Below are positions 1 through 5,517 of a DNA stretch of 8,168 bases, piece after piece; the first letter of the stretch is position 1; the number at the start of each line of letters is the position of its first letter. The translations under genes and the position numbers were made by a program. Where the stretch lies: contig CAMDCC010000126.1 in assembly GCA_945889545.1 (NCBI GenBank), positions 1-8,168 of the forward strand. Direction: 5' to 3'. The notes under the pieces were generated by a model, which saw only the letters and a program-made list of their open reading frames with translations, searched no databases and had not been told where the DNA came from. The stretch comes from Bifidobacterium breve. Its GTDB lineage: Bacteria; Actinomycetota; Acidimicrobiia; IMCC26256; PALSA-555.

Positions 1-188
1 GAGGTGATCGCAACCTTCGTGCCCACGAGGCGGTTGACGAGCGTGGACTTCCCGACGTTGGGTCGACCGACCACGGTGACGAAGCCTGATCGAAAGCCGC
101 CTGATCGAAAGTCGCCTGATCCGAAGTCGCCTGATCCGAAGTCGCCTGATCGGGAGTCGCCTGATCGGGAACTGGGCGGTGCTGTCAC
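1..188 (-). CDS. era: GTPase Era, N-terminal part (runs off the left edge)
   Basis: Era is a Ras-like GTPase that binds 16S rRNA and assists 30S subunit maturation. Only the first 62 codons are present; the KH domain lies beyond the window. Residues 36-62 read FVTVVGRPNVGKSTLVNRLV and onward, giving the G1/P-loop GRPNVGKS, and RSGF just before it matches the usual beginning of Era proteins. The start is GTG at 188, inside a GTGA overlap with the stop of the CNNM gene, so translational coupling is likely. No Shine-Dalgarno is evident, and no other ATG/GTG/TTG lies in frame before the P-loop region except one GTG that would remove the conserved RSGF. The oddity is an N-terminal extension of about 30 residues made of SGDF/SGDS pentapeptides (residues 8-35), encoded by a 15-bp tandem repeat. 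The family call is firm on the P-loop and gene order. The alternative, EngA/Der, is less likely because the ybeY-CNNM-era order is standard. Confidence 0.88.
   Translation of the reverse strand, partial: MTAPPSSRSGDSRSGDFGSGDFGSGDFRSGGFRSGFVTVVGRPNVGKSTLVNRLVGTKVAIT
84..167 (-). repeat. 15-bp tandem repeat, 5.6 units, coding for Era N-terminal pentapeptides
   Basis: On the minus strand the unit is CGATCAGGCGACTTC with small variations. Five full units and a 9-base partial unit run without interruption, in the era frame. They encode RSGDS, RSGDF, GSGDF, GSGDF, RSGGF and then RSG, which flows into the conserved FVTVVGRPNVGKS. Differences between units fall at the first base of the R/G codon (CGA/GGA), in the D/G codon and in the final codon (TCC/TTC/TTT). 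Because 15 is a multiple of three, copy-number change would keep the frame. Confidence 0.95.
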
Positions 189-1483
189 GACGGGGGCGCG
201 GCGTCGGCTGCCTGCTTGGCGTCCGGATCGGGCACGCCACGCGGCGTGATGCGCACCGACGCGATCCTTCGACCCTGCACCCGCTCGGTCTCGAAGTCGA
301 AGCCTTGGAAGCGCACGGTCTCGCCCGGCTCAGGGACGTGGCCAAGGAGGTTGAGCACGAGCCCACCCGCCGTGTCCCATTCCTCGTCGGGGAGGTCAAC
401 CCCGAGCTCCTCGGACAGGTCATGGATCGCGAGACTTCCGGGCACGCGCAGCGTGCCGTCTGGGAGCCGTTCGAGCCCTGGCTCCTCGACGTCGTACTCA
501 TCGGTGATCTCGCCCACGATCTCTTCGAGCAGATCCTCGAGCGTCACCAGGCCCGCCGTCCCCCCGTGCTCGTCGACCACGATCGCCATATGGAACTGCC
601 GGCTCTGCATGTCGCGGAGAAGCTCCGTGAGGCGCTTCGTCTCGGGCACGAACACCGCAGGGCGAAGCGATCCCCGGACCGCCTCCCGTGGCCCACCGGC
701 CCGGGCGCGTCGAACGAGGTCTTTCAGGTACACGAGGCCGATGATGTTGTCGGTGGTGCCTTCGTACGCCGGGATGCGCGAGAACCCACCCTCGATCGCC
801 CGCTCGATGCCCTCCTCCACCGTCGCATCGGCCTCGATCGCGACCATGTCGGGACGCGGCTTCATGACCTCTCGAACCACGCTGTCGCCGAACTCGAAGA
901 TGGAGTGGATGAGGCGGCGCTCCTCGCGCTCGATGGCCTGCTCATCAGCTGCGACGTCGGCCATCGCCCGCAGGTCTTCCTCGGTGACGAACGGTCCCGC
1001 CTTCAGCCCTCGGCCCGGCAGCATCACGTTGGCCATCCCGATGAGGCCGCGAGACAAGAAGCGCATCGGCGGGAATGCAGTGATGGCGTGCAGGAAGCCG
1101 GAGACCATGAGCGCGGCGCGGTCGGTGTTCTGGACCGCGTAGGTCTTCGGCGCGACCTCTCCGATCACGAAGAACACGACGATCTGGAGCAAGAGGCCGA
1201 TCGCGACACCCCACGGGCCAGCTTGGCGGTCGAGCAGGATGCCGAGCAGCGATGCGCTGGTGAGCTGCGAGATGAGCACGAGCAGCAGCACGGCGTTCAA
1301 CGTCGCCTCGGGGTGCTCGAGCATCTTGGCGAGCCGAACTGCGCCCTTCCGGCCGTCTTCAGCCAGGGTGATCGCGCGGATGCGGTTCATCCGCACGAAA
1401 GCGGTCTCGGCGATCGAGAGGAACACCGAGAACACGAACAGCGCCACTACGGCAACGAGGATCAGCCAATCAGCGCCCTTCAT
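185..1483 (-). CDS. CNNM/CorC-family membrane protein (DUF21 + CBS pair + CorC/HlyC domain)
   Basis: The 432-residue protein has the full architecture of the hemolysin-C/CorC/CNNM family, membrane proteins linked to Mg2+ or Co2+ efflux and homeostasis. A DUF21 membrane domain occupies roughly residues 1-170. Hydrophobic segments lie near 5-25, 62-84, 90-115 and 122-147, and the family signatures SIAETAFVRMNRIR (23-36) and GEVAPKTYA (108-116) are present. A pair of CBS domains follows (about 205-260 and 275-328), the second with VVDEHGGTAGLVTLEDLLEEIVGEI. The C-terminal CorC_HlyC domain spans about 335-413 (DGTLRVPGSLAIHDL..., DTAGGLVLNLLG). CBS pairs in this family bind ATP-Mg2+. The length is normal. 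The ATG start lies in a 4-bp ATGA overlap with the ybeY stop, and the gene's own stop overlaps the era GTG. The substrate cannot be told from sequence. The location next to ybeY and era is conserved in many bacteria. Confidence 0.93.
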   Translation of the reverse strand: MKGADWLILVAVVALFVFSVFLSIAETAFVRMNRIRAITLAEDGRKGAVRLAKMLEHPEATLNAVLLLVLISQLTSASLLGILLDRQAGPWGVAIGLLLQIVVFFVIGEVAPKTYAVQNTDRAALMVSGFLHAITAFPPMRFLSRGLIGMANVMLPGRGLKAGPFVTEEDLRAMADVAADEQAIEREERRLIHSIFEFGDSVVREVMKPRPDMVAIEADATVEEGIERAIEGGFSRIPAYEGTTDNIIGLVYLKDLVRRARAGGPREAVRGSLRPAVFVPETKRLTELLRDMQSRQFHMAIVVDEHGGTAGLVTLEDLLEEIVGEITDEYDVEEPGLERLPDGTLRVPGSLAIHDLSEELGVDLPDEEWDTAGGLVLNLLGHVPEPGETVRFQGFDFETERVQGRRIASVRITPRGVPDPDAKQAADAAPPS

Positions 1484-2022
1484 CGCGGCGATTCTTCCCC
1501 ATCGGCGTCTTCACTCGCTGCGAAGCGATCGAGCAGCTCGCGTTCACGACGCCGCATGCGCTCGGTCTCGGCTGGCTCGGCGTGGTCGTAGTCGAGCAGG
1601 TGCAGCACGCCGTGCACGACGAGCAGGGCGAGCTCATCGTCGACGGCGAGCCCACGCTCCTCGGCTTGGCGCTTGGCCACCGTTGGGCAGACCACCACAT
1701 CGCCGAGCACGGTCGGGAGGTCGGTGGGATCGGGCTGCGCACCCGGGCCCCGGCCACCCTCGTCGGGTTGTCGACCGCCGGGCGCGACGTCGTCGTCGAG
1801 CGGGAATGCGAGCACGTCGGTTGGTCCGGGCTCGTCGAGGAAGCGCTCGTGCAGATCGGTGATCGCCTGCTCGTCCACGAAGATCACGGAGAGCTCGGCA
1901 TCGTTGGGTGCTCGCTCTTCACGCAGCACGAGCTCCGCGAGGCGCACGAAGCGCAGCACGTCGACGGGGACCGCGGTCTGCTCGTCGGCGCCGAACACCT
2001 GAACCGGTGCTGACGATCTCAC
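1480..2022 (-). CDS. ybeY: Endoribonuclease YbeY (16S rRNA maturation factor)
   Basis: YbeY is a zinc metalloprotein needed for 16S rRNA 3'-end maturation and ribosome quality control. The 180-residue product carries the diagnostic zinc motif HGVLHLLDYDH (H137, H141, H147) and the upstream family block LHERFLDEPGPTDVLAFPL (57-75). A low-complexity insert rich in G, P and D (about 76-102) separates that block from the conserved LGDVVVCP (106-113); such linkers are seen in actinobacterial members. The start is GTG at 2022, inside a GTGA overlap with the phoH stop, with a purine-rich GGGTGAGGC just upstream at the end of phoH. The stop overlaps the CNNM start as ATGA. A charged tail follows the zinc motif. 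The identification is secure. Confidence 0.95.
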   Translation of the reverse strand: MRSSAPVQVFGADEQTAVPVDVLRFVRLAELVLREERAPNDAELSVIFVDEQAITDLHERFLDEPGPTDVLAFPLDDDVAPGGRQPDEGGRGPGAQPDPTDLPTVLGDVVVCPTVAKRQAEERGLAVDDELALLVVHGVLHLLDYDHAEPAETERMRRRERELLDRFAASEDADGEESPR

Positions 2023-2981
2023 GCCTCACCCGACGCGCGCTCGTACGCGTGGACGATGTCTTGCACGATGCGGTGACGAACCACGTCGCCGCGGTCGAGG
2101 TCGACGAATGTCAATCCGTCGATGTCGTGCAGAATGTTGCGCACGGCCAGCAGGCCCGAGTGGTCACGGCCCGCGGGGAGGTCGATCTGCGTCACGTCGC
2201 CGGTGATGACGATGCGGGAGCCGAAGCCGAGCCGGGTCAAGAACATCTTCATCTGCTCCGGCGTGGTGTTCTGGGCTTCGTCGAGGATGATGAACGAGTC
2301 GTTGAGGGTGCGGCCGCGCATGAAGGCGAGCGGCGCGACCTCGATCGTGCCGCGCTCCATGAGGCGCGCGACAACTTCGGGTTCCAACATGTCGTACAAC
2401 GCGTCGTAGAGCGGCCGGAGATACGGATCGACCTTCGCGAGCATGTCGCCGGGAAGGAAGCCGAGGCGCTCGCCGGCCTCCACCGCGGGACGCGTGAGGA
2501 TGATGCGCCGGGTCTGTTTCGCTTGGAGGGATTGCACCGCCAGGGCAACAGCGAGGTAGCTCTTGCCCGTGCCTGCCGGGCCGATAGCGAACGTCACGGT
2601 GTTTGCCGCCACCGCGTCGACGTAGCGCTTCTGGCCCGCGGTCTTCGGCCGGATCGGCTTGCGACCCTTGAGCACCTCGGTGCTGAGCACCTCGGATGGT
2701 CGTTCATCGGCTTTCAGCATGGCGATGGTGCGCCCGAGCCCTTCCCGGTCGAATGTCTGGCCGTCCTGGAGCAGGAGCACCAACTCCTCGAACAGCCGGC
2801 CGACCCGCTCGGCGTCGTCGGCAACGCCTGTGACGGTGATCTCGTTGCCCCGCACATGGATCGTGACGGGAAATGCGCTCTCGACCATCTTGAGCAGCTC
2901 ATCGCGTTGGCCCAGCAGGTCCACCATGAGGTGGTTGCCAGGAACCAAAACTTTCAGCTGCGAAGCGGACGGGGCAGACAC
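2019..2981 (-). CDS. phoH: PhoH-like P-loop ATPase
   Basis: This 320-residue protein belongs to the PhoH/YbeZ family, P-loop ATPases that accompany YbeY and are linked to RNA processing and stress. The N-terminal region (about 10-75) has the small KH-like part, including VTIHVRGNEITVTG (39-52). The ATPase core follows with KTAGQKRYVDA (113-123), Walker A GPAGTGKS (134-141), LTRPAVEAGERLGFLPGD (162-179), Walker B FIILDEAQN (230-238) with TTPEQMKMFLTR, and VITGDVTQIDLP (258-269). The length is typical. The start is GTG at 2981. No later start is acceptable because VLVPGNHLMVDLLG is conserved. No Shine-Dalgarno precedes it, but a TACCCT hexamer sits 9 nt upstream, so a leaderless or nearly leaderless mRNA is plausible. 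It heads the overlapping phoH-ybeY-CNNM-era set. Confidence 0.95.
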   Translation of the reverse strand: MSAPSASQLKVLVPGNHLMVDLLGQRDELLKMVESAFPVTIHVRGNEITVTGVADDAERVGRLFEELVLLLQDGQTFDREGLGRTIAMLKADERPSEVLSTEVLKGRKPIRPKTAGQKRYVDAVAANTVTFAIGPAGTGKSYLAVALAVQSLQAKQTRRIILTRPAVEAGERLGFLPGDMLAKVDPYLRPLYDALYDMLEPEVVARLMERGTIEVAPLAFMRGRTLNDSFIILDEAQNTTPEQMKMFLTRLGFGSRIVITGDVTQIDLPAGRDHSGLLAVRNILHDIDGLTFVDLDRGDVVRHRIVQDIVHAYERASGEA

Positions 2982-2990
2982 GTCGGCCCA

Positions 2991-2996
2991 AGGGTA
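2991..2996 (-). promoter_or_regulatory. Possible -10 element for phoH (leaderless type)
   Basis: TACCCT on the minus strand fits the actinobacterial TAnnnT -10 pattern and ends 9 nt before the phoH GTG. That would put the transcript start at or within a few bases of the start codon. No convincing -35 hexamer is seen at the right distance. The absence of a Shine-Dalgarno sequence before phoH is consistent with leaderless initiation. This is a weak call based on one hexamer. Confidence 0.35.
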
Positions 2997-3011
2997 GTCG
3001 TGGCGAGGACC

Positions 3012-3024
3012 GCCCTTACAGGGC
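3012..3024. repeat. Short perfect inverted repeat between the bldD-like gene and phoH
   Basis: GCCCT-TAC-AGGGC forms 5-bp arms around 3 bases, 18 nt past the bldD-like stop codon and 30 nt before the phoH start. No T-tract follows on the minus strand, so it is not a canonical terminator. It lies where the -35 region of a phoH promoter would be, so an operator or a mild attenuating hairpin are both possible. Confidence 0.4.
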
Positions 3025-3042
3025 TCGTTCAGGAATCAGGAG

Positions 3043-3531
3043 TTATGAACCGACGCGGAGGCCGAGCTCTTGCAGGTGGGCGCCGAACTCCTCGGGCTTG
3101 CGGCCCAGCACGGCAGCCAAGACCCGCACGTCGTCGCGACGGATCGTGAGCATGCGGCCGTTGAAGTCTTCTCGCTGGCGCTGGATCGTTGCCGAGTAGC
3201 GGGCGAGCACCGCGGCGTCGGGGTGCTCGAGCTGGTTGAGGCGCACGAGGTCGAGGGTCATCGTGGCGGCGGAGAGGGCGTCGGCCTGAGTGAGATCGAT
3301 CTCGACCTCGGGGCCACCCTTGGGCAACAGCTGGTCGGCCGGCACGTCGTAGAGCTCAGCCAACCGCATCAGGCGTCCGACCGAGAGTGCCCGCTCCCCC
3401 CGCTCATAGGCCCCCAGCACGGATGCCTTGAACTCCTGACCGGACCGAGCCTCCACATCGTGGAGCGACAAGCCCTGTTGCCGCCGAATGGCACGCAGGC
3501 GCTCGCCAATATGAGTACCGGTCTCACTCAC
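3043..3531 (-). CDS. bldD: BldD-like transcriptional regulator with c-di-GMP-binding signature
   Basis: The 162-residue protein has an N-terminal XRE-type helix-turn-helix (about 8-70: GERLRAIRRQQGLSLHDVE, then SVLGAYERGERALSVGRLMRLAELYDVPADQLLP) that closely follows Streptomyces BldD. The C-terminal domain (about 78-160) contains R120-E-D122, eight residues, then R131-R-D-D134. This fits the RxD-x8-RxxD signature through which BldD binds c-di-GMP. BldD is a DNA-binding repressor of developmental genes whose dimer is held by tetrameric c-di-GMP; conservation of the signature suggests the same ligand here. The start is GTG at 3531 with GGGGAG (3538-3543) six bases upstream as ribosome binding site. 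It lies alone in 81- and 61-bp gaps between rsmE and phoH, so it probably has its own promoter. A candidate BldD box upstream suggests autoregulation. Family assignment is strong; strict orthology to Streptomyces bldD and the biological role are inference. Confidence 0.87.
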   Translation of the reverse strand: MSETGTHIGERLRAIRRQQGLSLHDVEARSGQEFKASVLGAYERGERALSVGRLMRLAELYDVPADQLLPKGGPEVEIDLTQADALSAATMTLDLVRLNQLEHPDAAVLARYSATIQRQREDFNGRMLTIRRDDVRVLAAVLGRKPEEFGAHLQELGLRVGS

Positions 3532-3592
3532 TCTGGTCTCCCCAACCTCTCGTAAACCCGCGCGGAGCGTACCAAAAAGTCCCGCATTGTGC

Positions 3593-3605
3593 TCACCCTC
3601 CGTGA
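3593..3605. promoter_or_regulatory. Candidate BldD-box operator upstream of the bldD-like gene
   Basis: The 13 bases TCACCCTCCGTGA form a near-palindrome (TCAC...GTGA) and match the core of the Streptomyces BldD consensus TNACNC(A/T)GNGTNA, as I recall it, at 8 of 9 defined positions on either strand. The site is 62-74 bp before the GTG start, just after the end of rsmE. A poor promoter-like pair lies between site and gene: TTGGTA at 3570-3575 and TACGAG at 3549-3554 on the minus strand, with only 15 bp between them. BldD represses its own gene in Streptomyces, so an operator here is expected. The match is to a short degenerate motif and remains a prediction. Confidence 0.45.
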
Positions 3606-3612
3606 CCCCTTC

Positions 3613-4374
3613 TCAAATGGGCCCGGACTGGTCCCTGGACTGGCGCCGGCTGGTCAGCGCGGCCGCTCCGGCCACGGCTGCGGTCTCGGCCCGCAGCACA
3701 TGGGGTCCGACCCCCAAACGGGGGGCGGACGCGAATGCTGCGAGCTCCTCCTCGGTCAGACCACCCTCGGGGCCGACGACGAGGAGCCACCCATCGGGCC
3801 CTGGGTCCGCCAACACGGACACGGGATCGCCCTCGCGGTCGGCCACTACAGCCCCGGGATGATCGGCCAACGTCGTGAGGGGCACCGGTGCCTCAACGAC
3901 CGTTCGCCGGGAGCGCCGTGACTGCATCGCTGCCTCCCGCGCGACGAGCTCGAGCCGTCCGACCGCGGTCTTGGCGCGGTCGGCATCCCATCGCACGACC
4001 GAGCGGGTCGCCGTGACCGGGATCACTCGATCAACACCGAGCTCGGTCAGCCGCGTGACGACCGTCTCGGGCTTCTCGCCTTTCGTGAGCGCGAACGCGA
4101 CCGCGAGCGCCGGCGCGAGCTCGGGTTCACTTCGCGCGCTGGTCTGTGCTGCGAGCGCGACAACGTCGCGGTCCACGCTGGCCACCAGGTACTCGCGCCA
4201 TCGGCCGAACCCATCGGCCGCCGTGACCAGCTCCCCGACTCGAAGCCGGCGCACCCGCGCGAGGTGATGACCGTCGCGACCATCGATGGTGAGCTGCTCA
4301 TCGAGACTCCCGTCGACCAACACATGCGCGACCGCACGTGTGGCCGCGGCCCAGCCGACCTGATCAGGCGACAT
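3613..4374 (-). CDS. rsmE: 16S rRNA (uracil-1498-N3)-methyltransferase RsmE
   Basis: RsmE methylates N3 of U1498 in 16S rRNA with S-adenosylmethionine. The 253-residue product has the N-terminal PUA-like RNA-binding part (about 15-80, with HHLARVRRLRVGE) and the SPOUT/trefoil-knot domain. Family blocks are ALTKGEKPETVVTRLTELGV (95-114), EAAMQSRRSRR (147-157), VVGPEGGLTEEEL (199-211) and LGVGPHVLRAETA (220-232), the last two forming the SAM-binding knot. The gene lies 36 bp after dnaJ, in the same direction. The ATG at 4374 is in the last unit of a 13-bp repeat that also supplies two earlier GTG codons leading to 7-residue dead-end frames. No Shine-Dalgarno is visible. The first 14 residues or so look non-conserved, so a later start (GTG at codon 18) is possible; reinitiation or coupling from upstream is another option. 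Confidence 0.93.
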   Translation of the reverse strand: MSPDQVGWAAATRAVAHVLVDGSLDEQLTIDGRDGHHLARVRRLRVGELVTAADGFGRWREYLVASVDRDVVALAAQTSARSEPELAPALAVAFALTKGEKPETVVTRLTELGVDRVIPVTATRSVVRWDADRAKTAVGRLELVAREAAMQSRRSRRTVVEAPVPLTTLADHPGAVVADREGDPVSVLADPGPDGWLLVVGPEGGLTEEELAAFASAPRLGVGPHVLRAETAAVAGAAALTSRRQSRDQSGPI

Positions 4375-4403
4375 GGTCAGGCGACACGGTCAGGCGACAC
4401 GGT
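4365..4403 (-). repeat. 13-bp tandem repeat (3 units) over the rsmE start codon
   Basis: On the minus strand ACCGTGTCGCCTG occurs twice (4403-4391 and 4390-4378) and is followed directly by ACCATGTCGCCTG (4377-4365), whose ATG starts rsmE. The 13-bp period shifts frame by one base each time, so the three potential start codons lie in three different frames. The first two open 7-codon frames (4400-4377 and 4387-4364, stop included). The first stops two bases before the rsmE ATG (TGACCATG). The GTCGCCTGAtC core also occurs in the era repeat. Confidence 0.95.
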
Positions 4404-4410
4404 CCCGGGG

Positions 4411-5517
4411 TTAGCGGAACGCAGACCGCAGGCGAGAGCGCACACCTTTGTCGGGTGGCGCCACCTCTTCGCCGCGCAGCTCCGCGAGACGGTGGAGCAA
4501 CGTTGCTTCTTCCTCGGACAAGCGCGACGGGATGACGACGTCGACCCGAACGAGGAGGTCGCCGCGGCCACGGCCTCGCAGGGAGGGCACGCCGGCACCT
4601 TTGACGCGGAACATCTGACCCGGTTGGGTGCCGGGCGGGACGGTCAGGTCGATGTCGTCTTCGAGCGTGGGCACGCTCAGCACCGCGCCGAGCGCGGCCT
4701 GTGCGACCGACAGCGGATGCGCGTGCAGGAGGTCGTCGCCGTGACGCTCGAAGTCGGCGTGTGCCGCAACTTGCACGGTCACGTAGAGGTCGCCCGCCTC
4801 GCCACCACGCGGCGCCGCCGGGCCGCGACCGGTGAGCCGGAGGCGCTGGCCGTCGTCCACCCCGGCCGGCACCTCCACATCGATCGTGCGCGTGGCCTGC
4901 ACCCGGCCGTCGCCCCGGCAGTCCTTGCATTGCGACAAGATCCGCTGCCCGGTGCCGGCACACACGCCGCAAGCCGAGGCCGTGACGATCTGGCCGAGGA
5001 TCGAGCGTCGCACCTGGCGGACCTCGCCGGCTCCTCCGCACACATCACAGCGAGTGGGTTGGGTCCCGGGCTCACACCCCAAGCCCTCACAGCGGCTACA
5101 GGCCACCGGGAGGCGCACCTCGATCGTGTGAGTGGTGCCGAAGGCGGCCTGCACGAGGGTGAGCTCGAGCAGCGCCTCGGCGTCGGGGCCGCGGCCCGAC
5201 ACGCCGCCGCGACGGTTGCCGAAAGGATCGCCTCCGCTATTGAAGAACGCGTCGAAGAGATCGCCGAACCCGAATGCTTCGCCCGGCCCTGCGGTTTGGC
5301 GCCCACCGTTGTCGCCGAAGACGTCGTAACGCCGACGGCGTTCCGGATCGCGCAACGTCTCGTACGCGACCGAGATCTCTTTGAACATCTCTTCGTGCGC
5401 GGGATCGTTGTGTCCACTGTCGGGGTGATAGCGGCGCGCGAGCTCGCGATACGCGCGCTTGATGTCGTCTTCGGTCGCTGATCGGCTGACGCCGAGCAGC
5501 TCGTAGTAGTCGCTCAC
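4411..5517 (-). CDS. dnaJ: Chaperone protein DnaJ (HrcA-linked, DnaJ2-type)
   Basis: DnaJ is the Hsp40 co-chaperone that delivers unfolded clients to DnaK and stimulates its ATPase. The 368-residue protein has the full type I layout. The J domain (2-67) carries the HPD triad at 31-33, and a Gly/Phe-rich linker follows (about 72-107, FGFGDLFDAFFNSGGDPFG). The zinc region has four CxxCxGxG motifs: CSRCEGLG (140), CDVCGGAG (157), CGVCAGTG (183) and CKDCRGDG (197), with all eight cysteines present. The C-terminal client-binding domains follow (about 205-335, with VPAGVDDGQRLRLTGRG and VPPGTQPGQMFRVKGAG). The start is GTG at 5517, in a GTGA overlap with the hrcA stop, so it is probably translated by coupling. 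Neither dnaK nor grpE is in the window. In many actinobacteria a second dnaJ sits next to hrcA, as here. Heat-shock control through the upstream CIRCE is expected. Confidence 0.96.
   Translation of the reverse strand: MSDYYELLGVSRSATEDDIKRAYRELARRYHPDSGHNDPAHEEMFKEISVAYETLRDPERRRRYDVFGDNGGRQTAGPGEAFGFGDLFDAFFNSGGDPFGNRRGGVSGRGPDAEALLELTLVQAAFGTTHTIEVRLPVACSRCEGLGCEPGTQPTRCDVCGGAGEVRQVRRSILGQIVTASACGVCAGTGQRILSQCKDCRGDGRVQATRTIDVEVPAGVDDGQRLRLTGRGPAAPRGGEAGDLYVTVQVAAHADFERHGDDLLHAHPLSVAQAALGAVLSVPTLEDDIDLTVPPGTQPGQMFRVKGAGVPSLRGRGRGDLLVRVDVVIPSRLSEEEATLLHRLAELRGEEVAPPDKGVRSRLRSAFR

Noticed and set aside
84..167. CRISPR-like array
   Set aside because: The 15-bp units are contiguous, without spacers, and encode part of Era in frame.
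179..1591. Long plus-strand open frame of 470 codons opposite the CNNM gene
   Set aside because: It is the high-GC shadow of a gene with clear DUF21, CBS and CorC domains on the minus strand. Its translation is Arg/His/Asp-rich with no recognisable domain.
3012..3024. Rho-independent terminator after the bldD-like gene
   Set aside because: The stem has only 5 bp and no T-rich run follows; kept only as an inverted repeat.
1908..3149. Plus-strand open frame of 413 codons across ybeY, phoH and the bldD-like gene
   Set aside because: It runs through three firmly identified minus-strand genes and has no domain or ribosome binding site.
4264..5481. Plus-strand open frame of 405 codons opposite dnaJ and rsmE
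   Set aside because: Antisense shadow; the minus strand encodes complete DnaJ and RsmE motifs in this interval.
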